In this document: positions 5,292 to 8,986 of the stretch, piece after piece
Layout: each line of letters starts with the position of its first letter
Position numbering within the stretch: the first letter of the stretch is position 1
Assembly: GCA_948794795.1 (NCBI GenBank)
Contig: CAQGLR010000072.1
Location: 1-8,986 of the forward strand
DNA from: an uncultured Lachnospiraceae bacterium
GTDB lineage: Bacteria > Bacillota > Clostridia > Lachnospirales > Lachnospiraceae
Direction of reading: 5' to 3'
DNA length: 8,986 nt
Notes under the pieces: model-generated
Told to the model about the DNA's origin: nothing
Databases searched by the model: none
Seen by the model: the letters and a program-made list of their open reading frames with translations, nothing else
Program-made: the position numbers and the translations under genes

Positions 5292-5335
5292 TAAAAATAA
5301 ATATAATTACTAAAAAGTTGCTAATATAGATTAAT

Positions 5336-5362
5336 GCTATGTGTGGCATCTGCCACCGTAGC
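5336..5362 (+). promoter_or_regulatory. Long intergenic hairpin before rplV
   Basis: GCTATG (5336-5341) pairs with CGTAGC and its flanking C (5357-5362), with one G-U pair. After a bulged T (5342), GTGGC (5343-5347) pairs with GCCAC (5352-5356) around an ATCT loop. That makes eleven pairs in all. It ends 19 bases before the rplV SD (AGGAGG, 5382-5387), in a spacer of 104 bases. No T-run follows, so a terminator is unlikely. Confidence 0.6.
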
Positions 5363-5395
5363 TTGTTCATCTGAATTTGAAAGGAGGCTTCATAA

Positions 5396-5785
5396 ATGGC
5401 AAAGGGGCATAGGTCTCAGATAAAGAGAGAAAGAAATGCGAACCAGAAAGATACAAGACCTTCAGCAAAATTATCATATGCAAGGGTTTCAGTACAGAAG
5501 GCTTGTTTTGTATTAGATGCCATCAGAGGCAAAGATGTAGAAACAGCAATTGGTATACTGACATACAGTCCAAGAGGTGCTTCACGTATTATTTTAAAAT
5601 TATTACAGTCTGCAATTGCAAATGCTGAAAATAACAATGGAATGAATCCTGATGATTTATATATTGAAGAGTGTTTTGCAAATAAAGGGCCGACAATGAA
5701 GAGAATAAGACCAAGAGCCCAGGGCAGGGCATATCGAATCGAAAAGAGAATGAGCCATATAACAATAATTCTCAACGAGCGTTAA
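5396..5785 (+). CDS. rplV: 50S ribosomal protein L22 (uL22)
   Basis: 129 residues; the E. coli protein has 110. The extra length is mostly an N-terminal basic extension, MAKGHRSQIKRERNANQKDT (1-20), which I associate with Lachnospiraceae L22. L22 contacts all domains of 23S rRNA, and its beta-hairpin lines the exit tunnel beside L4. The core begins at RPSAKLSYARVSVQKA (21-36), includes ALANAEN-like SAIANAENN (71-79), and the tunnel hairpin is GPTMKRIRPRAQGRAYRI (97-114), unaltered at the positions where macrolide-resistance changes are known. AGGAGG (5382-5387) supports the ATG. The next gene, rpsC, follows after 31 bases. Confidence 0.97.
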   Translation: MAKGHRSQIKRERNANQKDTRPSAKLSYARVSVQKACFVLDAIRGKDVETAIGILTYSPRGASRIILKLLQSAIANAENNNGMNPDDLYIEECFANKGPTMKRIRPRAQGRAYRIEKRMSHITIILNER

Positions 5786-5816
5786 TTGTTTTACTGGTCT
5801 ATGAAAGGAGATTAAA

Positions 5817-6485
5817 ATGGGACAGAAAGTTAATCCTCATGGTTTAAGGGTCGGCGTTATCAACGGCTGGGATTCCAATTGGTATGCAGAAGAGAACTTT
5901 GCAGATTTTCTTGTAGAAGATTACAAAATAAGGGAATTTGTAAAGGATAAGTTAAACAATGCATGTATTTCAAAAATAGAAATTGAAAGACCTACTGATA
6001 AAGTAAGGGTTATAATACACACAGCAAAGCCTGGTTTTGTAATTGGAAAGGGCGGAGCTGAAATTGAAAAGTTAAAGAAAGAGATTCTTAAAGTAATAGG
6101 AAGAAAAGTTGCACTTGATATTAAAATTATGGATATTAAAAATCCTGACAGGCATGCACAGCTGGTTGCTGAAAATATTGCACAGCAGTTAGAGGCACGT
6201 GTTTCTTTCCGCCGTGCCATGAAGTCTGCAATGGGCAGGACTTTAAAGACAGGTGCAAAAGGTATTAAAACAAGCTGTTCAGGACGTCTTGGTGGTGCTG
6301 ATATGGCACGTACAGAGTTTTACAGTGAGGGAACAATTCCTCTCCAGACACTCCGTGCAGACATTGATTATGGTTTTGCAGAGGCTGACACAACTTATGG
6401 AAAGGTTGGTGTAAAGGTCTGGATTTATAATGGTGAGGTACTTCCAACAAAGAACAATGCCAAAAAGGAAGGGAGCGATAAATAA
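5817..6485 (+). CDS. rpsC: 30S ribosomal protein S3 (uS3)
   Basis: 222 residues, in the usual range of about 210-235. S3 forms part of the mRNA entry tunnel and takes part in mRNA unwinding by the ribosome. The start MGQKVNPHGLRVGVINGWDS is standard. A type II KH domain is visible with its GKGG loop at 77-80 (FVIGKGGAEIEKLKKE). The basic segment EARVSFRRAMKSAMGR (126-141) contains the arginines and lysine linked to helicase function, and the C-terminal domain has ARTEFYSEGTIPLQTLRADIDYG in the expected place. AGGAG (5806-5810) supports the ATG. The stop codon overlaps the rplP start (TAATG), implying coupling. Confidence 0.97.
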   Translation: MGQKVNPHGLRVGVINGWDSNWYAEENFADFLVEDYKIREFVKDKLNNACISKIEIERPTDKVRVIIHTAKPGFVIGKGGAEIEKLKKEILKVIGRKVALDIKIMDIKNPDRHAQLVAENIAQQLEARVSFRRAMKSAMGRTLKTGAKGIKTSCSGRLGGADMARTEFYSEGTIPLQTLRADIDYGFAEADTTYGKVGVKVWIYNGEVLPTKNNAKKEGSDK

Positions 6486-6922
6486 TGTTAATGCCAAAGA
6501 GAGTTAAACATCGTAAGCAGTTCCGTGGCCGTATGACAGGAAAAGCGCTCAGAGGAAATAAAATCACAAATGGTGAATACGGTATTGTAGCAACAGAGCC
6601 TGCATGGATTAAGTCAAACCAGATAGAGGCTGCCCGTATTGCTATGACACGTTATATTAAGCGTGGTGGTAAAGTATGGATAAAGATTTTCCCAGATAAG
6701 CCAGTTACTAAGACACCAGCTGAAACCCGAATGGGTAAAGGTAAAGGTGCTCTTGAATACTGGGTTGCTGTAGTTAAGCCTGGCCGTGTAATGTTTGAGA
6801 TTTCTGGTGTGTCAGAAGAAATAGCAAAAGAAGCTTTGCGTCTTGCAACACATAAATTACCTGTAAAGTGCAAGATTGTATCCCGGGCAGATTTAGAAGG
6901 AGGTGCGGGCAGTGAAGAGTAA
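6485..6922 (+). CDS. rplP: 50S ribosomal protein L16 (uL16)
   Basis: 145 residues, typical for L16. It binds late in large-subunit assembly and helps place tRNA in the A and P sites. MLMPKRVKHRKQFRGRMTG is the classic start, GEYGIVATEPAWI (30-42) follows, and the RMGKGKGALEYWVAVVKPGR signature (82-101) is intact. The ATG at 6485 shares its A with the rpsC stop. A second in-frame ATG at 6491 is possible, but GGGAG (6471-6475) is better spaced for the first. The last 11 bases overlap the rpmC start in another frame, and the rpmC SD (AGGAGG, 6898-6903) lies within this gene. Confidence 0.97.
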   Translation: MLMPKRVKHRKQFRGRMTGKALRGNKITNGEYGIVATEPAWIKSNQIEAARIAMTRYIKRGGKVWIKIFPDKPVTKTPAETRMGKGKGALEYWVAVVKPGRVMFEISGVSEEIAKEALRLATHKLPVKCKIVSRADLEGGAGSEE

Positions 6923-7109
6923 ACAGTATATGGAAGATTTAAAGAATAAATCTGTAGAAGAATTAAATGCTGATTTAGTAGCTGCAAAGAAGGAACTTTT
7001 TAATCTCAGGTTCCAGAACGCAACTAACCAGTTAGAGAATACAAGCAGAATAAAAGAAGTAAAGAAGAATATTGCAAGAATTAAGACAGTGCTTACAGCA
7101 CAGAGTTAA
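6912..7109 (+). CDS. rpmC: 50S ribosomal protein L29 (uL29)
   Basis: 65 residues, normal for this small two-helix protein, which lies near the tunnel exit next to L23. The family signature is clear: ELNADLVAAKKELFNLRFQ (20-38), then NTSRIKEVKKNIARIKTVL (46-61-region). The start is a GTG at 6912, eight bases after AGGAGG (6898-6903). A GTG at 6903 is part of the SD and is not a plausible start. The gene begins inside the 3' end of rplP, overlapping by 11 bases in a different frame, so translation is probably coupled. Confidence 0.95.
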   Translation: MKSKQYMEDLKNKSVEELNADLVAAKKELFNLRFQNATNQLENTSRIKEVKKNIARIKTVLTAQS

Positions 7110-7133
7110 TGCCATTTTAGTGGAAGCGGCATT
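7108..7133 (+). promoter_or_regulatory. Intergenic hairpin before rpsQ
   Basis: AATGCC (7108-7113) pairs with GGCATT (7128-7133) around a 14-base loop. The stem includes the last two bases of the rpmC stop codon. It ends three bases before the rpsQ SD (AGGAGG, 7137-7142), so folding could compete with ribosome binding. It is the weakest of the intergenic hairpins in this operon. Confidence 0.35.
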
Positions 7134-7150
7134 GGAAGGAGGACACCCAA

Positions 7151-7405
7151 GTGGAGAGAAATCTTAGGAAAACACGTGTAGGCAAGGTAGTAAGTGATAA
7201 GATGGACAAGACAATCGTTGTTGCTATTGTCGATAATGTGAAGCATCCGCTTTATAATAAAATTATTAAGAGAACTTATAAATTAAAAGCCCATGATGAA
7301 GAGAATACCTGCAAAATTGGTGACAGGGTGAAAGTTATGGAAACAAGGCCATTATCTAAGGATAAGAGATGGAGGCTTGTGGAAATTATTGAAAGGGCAA
7401 AATAG
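7151..7405 (+). CDS. rpsQ: 30S ribosomal protein S17 (uS17)
   Basis: 84 residues, normal for bacterial S17, an early-binding OB-fold protein of the 30S body. The motifs RKTRVGKVVSDKMDKTIVV (6-24) and HPLYNKIIKRTYKLKAHDE (32-50) are standard, followed by the signature KIGDRVKVMETRPLSKDKRW (55-74), which is unbroken. The start is a GTG at 7151, eight bases after AGGAGG (7137-7142); no ATG with an SD is available in frame. It follows rpmC after a 41-base spacer holding a small hairpin and precedes rplN by 54 bases. Confidence 0.96.
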   Translation: MERNLRKTRVGKVVSDKMDKTIVVAIVDNVKHPLYNKIIKRTYKLKAHDEENTCKIGDRVKVMETRPLSKDKRWRLVEIIERAK

Positions 7406-7417
7406 TATTCAGAGCAG

Positions 7418-7441
7418 GCCATATAGAAGCTTGTATATGGC
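7418..7441 (+). promoter_or_regulatory. Intergenic hairpin before rplN
   Basis: GCCATAT (7418-7424) pairs perfectly with ATATGGC (7435-7441) around a ten-base loop that itself contains AAGCTT. It ends seven bases before the rplN SD (GGAGG, 7449-7453). No T-run follows. The architecture matches the hairpins ahead of rplB, rpsS and rplV. Confidence 0.5.
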
Positions 7442-7459
7442 AGAATATGGAGGTTAAAC

Positions 7460-7828
7460 ATGGTACAGCAGGAATCAAGGCTTAAAGTAGCTGATAATAC
7501 AGGTGCTAAAGAACTTCTTTGTATCAGGGTTAAAGGCGGTTCAACAAGGAGATATGCCGGTGTTGGCGATATTATTGTTGCTTCTGTTAAAGATGCAACA
7601 CCAGGTGGTGTTGTAAAAAAAGGTGATGTTGTTAAGGCGGTTGTTGTACGTACAGTAAAAAGCGTACGCCGTCCTGATGGTTCTTATATAAGGTTTGATG
7701 AGAATGCAGCAGTAATTATACGTGATGACAAGACACCAAGAGGAACACGTATCTTCGGGCCAGTAGCCAGGGAGTTAAGGGAAAAACAGTTTATGAAAAT
7801 CGTTTCATTAGCACCAGAAGTATTATAA
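7460..7828 (+). CDS. rplN: 50S ribosomal protein L14 (uL14)
   Basis: 122 residues, exactly the usual size. L14 lies at the subunit interface, forms bridges with 16S rRNA and is the binding site for the silencing factor RsfS. The N-terminal MVQQESRLKVADNTGAKEL is standard, as are the GDIIVASVKDATPGG core (36-50), the KAVVVRTVK strand and the C-terminal IFGPVARELREKQFMKIVSLAPEVL region. The SD GGAGG (7449-7453) supports the ATG at 7460. In E. coli and relatives this is the first gene of the spc operon. Here it continues from rpsQ on the same strand, and no strong promoter is evident in the 54-base gap. Confidence 0.97.
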   Translation: MVQQESRLKVADNTGAKELLCIRVKGGSTRRYAGVGDIIVASVKDATPGGVVKKGDVVKAVVVRTVKSVRRPDGSYIRFDENAAVIIRDDKTPRGTRIFGPVARELREKQFMKIVSLAPEVL

Positions 7829-7840
7829 GGAGGTGTCATT

Positions 7841-8146
7841 GTGGCAACAAGTAAAATTAAAAAGGGCGATACAGTAAAAGTTATCGTTGGTAAAGATAAA
7901 GGCAGAGAAGGCAAGGTAACAGCTGTTAAGAACGGTAAAGTAACCATTGAAGGAATTAACCAGGTTATGAAGCATACAAAGCCAAGCCAGGCAAACCCAC
8001 AGGGCGGTATTATAAAGCAGTCTGCCCCTATTGATATGTCAAACGTTATGTACGTTAGCAAAGGAAAACCTTCACGTGTGGGATTTAAATTCCAGGATGG
8101 CAAGAAAGTCCGTTATGCAAAAGCAACTGGTGAAGTAATTGATTAA
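7841..8146 (+). CDS. rplX: 50S ribosomal protein L24 (uL24)
   Basis: 101 residues, typical. L24 is an assembly-initiator protein that binds the 5' end of 23S rRNA. A KOW motif occupies about residues 5-31 (IKKGDTVKVIVGKDKGREGKV), followed by VTIEGINQVMKHTKPS and the QGGIIKQSAPIDMSNVM stretch common to the family. The start is a GTG at 7841, preceded by AAGGAGGTG (7827-7835), which overlaps the rplN stop codon. The 12-base gap to rplN implies tight coupling. The C-terminal RVGFKFQDGKKVRYAKATGE is complete. Confidence 0.96.
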   Translation: MATSKIKKGDTVKVIVGKDKGREGKVTAVKNGKVTIEGINQVMKHTKPSQANPQGGIIKQSAPIDMSNVMYVSKGKPSRVGFKFQDGKKVRYAKATGEVID

Positions 8147-8169
8147 TTTCAGAAAGGAGGCTGTTAGCG

Positions 8170-8709
8170 TTGACCCGTTTAAAAGAAACTTATCAGAAGG
8201 AAATCGTTGATGGCATGACCAAAAAGTTTGGTTATAAAAACGTTATGCAGGTACCAAGGCTCGAAAAGATAGTTATTAACATGGGAATTGGCGAAGCAAA
8301 AGAAAATTCAAAGGTACTCGATGCTGCTATGGCAGAACTTGCCATTATTTCAGGACAGAAGCCTGTCGCAACAAGAGCCAAAAATTCAATTGCGAACTTT
8401 AAAATCAGGGAAGGCATGCCAATAGGATGTAAAGTTACACTCAGGGGCGAGAGGATGTATGAATTCCTTGACCGTCTTATAAACCTGGCATTGCCACGTG
8501 TACGTGACTTCCGTGGTGTAAATCCAAATGCATTTGATGGCAGGGGCAATTATGCACTTGGTATCAAGGAGCAGCTGATTTTCCCTGAAATTGAATATGA
8601 TAAAGTAGACAAAGTAAGAGGTATGGATGTTATAGTTGTTACTACAGCTGGGACTGATGAAGAAGCTCGTGAATTGCTGGCACAGTTCGGTATGCCATTC
8701 AAAAAATAA
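8170..8709 (+). CDS. rplE: 50S ribosomal protein L5 (uL5)
   Basis: 179 residues, the standard length. L5 binds 5S rRNA and contacts the P-site tRNA. Motifs in order: RLKETYQKEIVDGMTKKFGYKN (3-24), KIVINMGIGEAKENSK (34-49), GQKPVATRAKNSIANFKIREG (58-78), CKVTLRGERMYEFLDRL, RVRDFRGVNPNAFDGRGNY (111-129) and IKEQLIFPEIEYDKVDKVRGMD. The start is a TTG at 8170, nine bases after AAAGGAGG (8153-8160). Codon 2 onward matches the family N-terminus directly, and no in-frame ATG gives a full-length product. TTG in such a highly expressed gene is unusual and may tune its translation. Confidence 0.96.
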   Translation: MTRLKETYQKEIVDGMTKKFGYKNVMQVPRLEKIVINMGIGEAKENSKVLDAAMAELAIISGQKPVATRAKNSIANFKIREGMPIGCKVTLRGERMYEFLDRLINLALPRVRDFRGVNPNAFDGRGNYALGIKEQLIFPEIEYDKVDKVRGMDVIVVTTAGTDEEARELLAQFGMPFKK

Positions 8710-8722
8710 GGAGGGAAATTTC

Positions 8723-8908
8723 ATGGCTAAGACTTCTATGAAGGTTAAGCAGCAGCGTAAAGCTAAATTCTCTACAAGAGAGTACAACCGTTGCAGGATT
8801 TGTGGCAGGCCACATGCTTATTTGAGGAAATACGGAATTTGCAGAATCTGCTTTCGTGAGTTAGCTTATAAAGGACAGATTCCAGGCGTGAGAAAAGCAA
8901 GCTGGTAA
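8723..8908 (+). CDS. rpsZ: 30S ribosomal protein S14, zinc-binding type Z (uS14)
   Basis: 61 residues, the exact size of the zinc-containing S14 form. It assembles late into the small-subunit head. Four cysteines in CxxC pairs are visible at C24, C27, C40 and C43 (RCRICG and ICRICFRELAYKG), forming the zinc site. Organisms carrying this form often hold a second, zinc-free S14 elsewhere under zinc-repressor control; that cannot be judged here. The ATG at 8723 follows AAGGAGG (8708-8714), which overlaps the rplE stop. A longer in-frame reading from 8636 lies inside rplE and lacks an SD. The gene may be labelled rpsN in other annotations. Confidence 0.96.
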   Translation: MAKTSMKVKQQRKAKFSTREYNRCRICGRPHAYLRKYGICRICFRELAYKGQIPGVRKASW

Positions 8909-8923
8909 GGAGGTAAAACTAAG

Positions 8924-8986
8924 ATGATGACGAGCGATCCTATTGCAGATATGCTTACAAGAATCCGTAATGCAAATACTGCAAAG
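8924..8986 (+). CDS. rpsH: 30S ribosomal protein S8 (uS8), 5' fragment
   Basis: The first 21 codons run off the end of the window without a stop. The reading MMTSDPIADMLTRIRNANTAK matches the conserved N-terminus of S8, a primary 16S rRNA binder and, in E. coli, the repressor of the spc operon. AGGAGGT (8908-8914) overlaps the rpsZ stop codon. Tandem ATGs at 8924 and 8927 are both possible; the first is better spaced. The position after rpsZ is canonical. Confidence 0.93.
   Translation, partial: MMTSDPIADMLTRIRNANTAK

Noticed and set aside
8636..8722. N-terminal extension of S14 into rplE
   Set aside because: It lies within L5 coding sequence, has no SD, and the 61-residue form from 8723 matches type Z S14 exactly.
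1..8986. CRISPR arrays, insertion sequences, tRNA or rRNA genes, phage or defence genes
   Set aside because: No regularly spaced direct repeats, transposase, tRNA cloverleaf or integrase signatures were found on reading both strands.

Overview
The window is the 5' and central part of a bacterial S10-spc ribosomal protein operon, with two accessory genes in front of it. All genes are on the + strand. The organism is most likely a low-GC Gram-positive of class Clostridia, probably Lachnospiraceae. The basis is the canonical gene order, strong AGGAGG Shine-Dalgarno (SD) sites, AT-rich spacers, the four-cysteine (type Z) S14, the N-terminally extended L22, and L2, L5, L22 and L29 sequences that look like the Lachnospiraceae forms I remember. 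This placement rests on recall, not on a search.

Region 1 (1-1490): a promoter-bearing leader with inverted repeats, then a YdjM/DUF457-type membrane protein with a full set of His/Asp metal-site motifs (227-829), then an XRE-type transcription regulator with a C-terminal half I cannot name (933-1490). Region 2 (1491-1916): 426 bases with no credible protein gene. It has an AT-rich stretch with a weak promoter, a good sigma-A-type promoter (1604-1632), and about 275 bases of untranslated leader that can fold into a multi-helix RNA ending next to the rpsJ SD. Region 3 (1917-8986): rpsJ, rplC, rplD, rplW, rplB, rpsS, rplV, rpsC, rplP, rpmC, rpsQ, rplN, rplX, rplE, rpsZ and the first 21 codons of rpsH, which runs off the end.

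The ribosomal genes encode ten large-subunit and six small-subunit proteins, and would be made from one long transcript. Two start codons overlap the previous stop as TAATG (rplD/rplW and rpsC/rplP), and rpmC starts inside rplP, so translational coupling is likely. Four genes use non-ATG starts (GTG for rpmC, rpsQ and rplX; TTG for rplE). Every spacer of about 40 bases or more contains a hairpin just upstream of the next SD.

The window is mostly housekeeping, and I see no defence, CRISPR, toxin or mobile element. The non-routine signals are the rpsJ leader RNA and its possible SD-masking switch, the run of intergenic hairpins (including a perfect 22-base palindrome before rplC), a roughly 16-residue extra segment in L3, the unassigned C-terminal half of the XRE protein, and the dyad-rich control region of the DUF457 gene.
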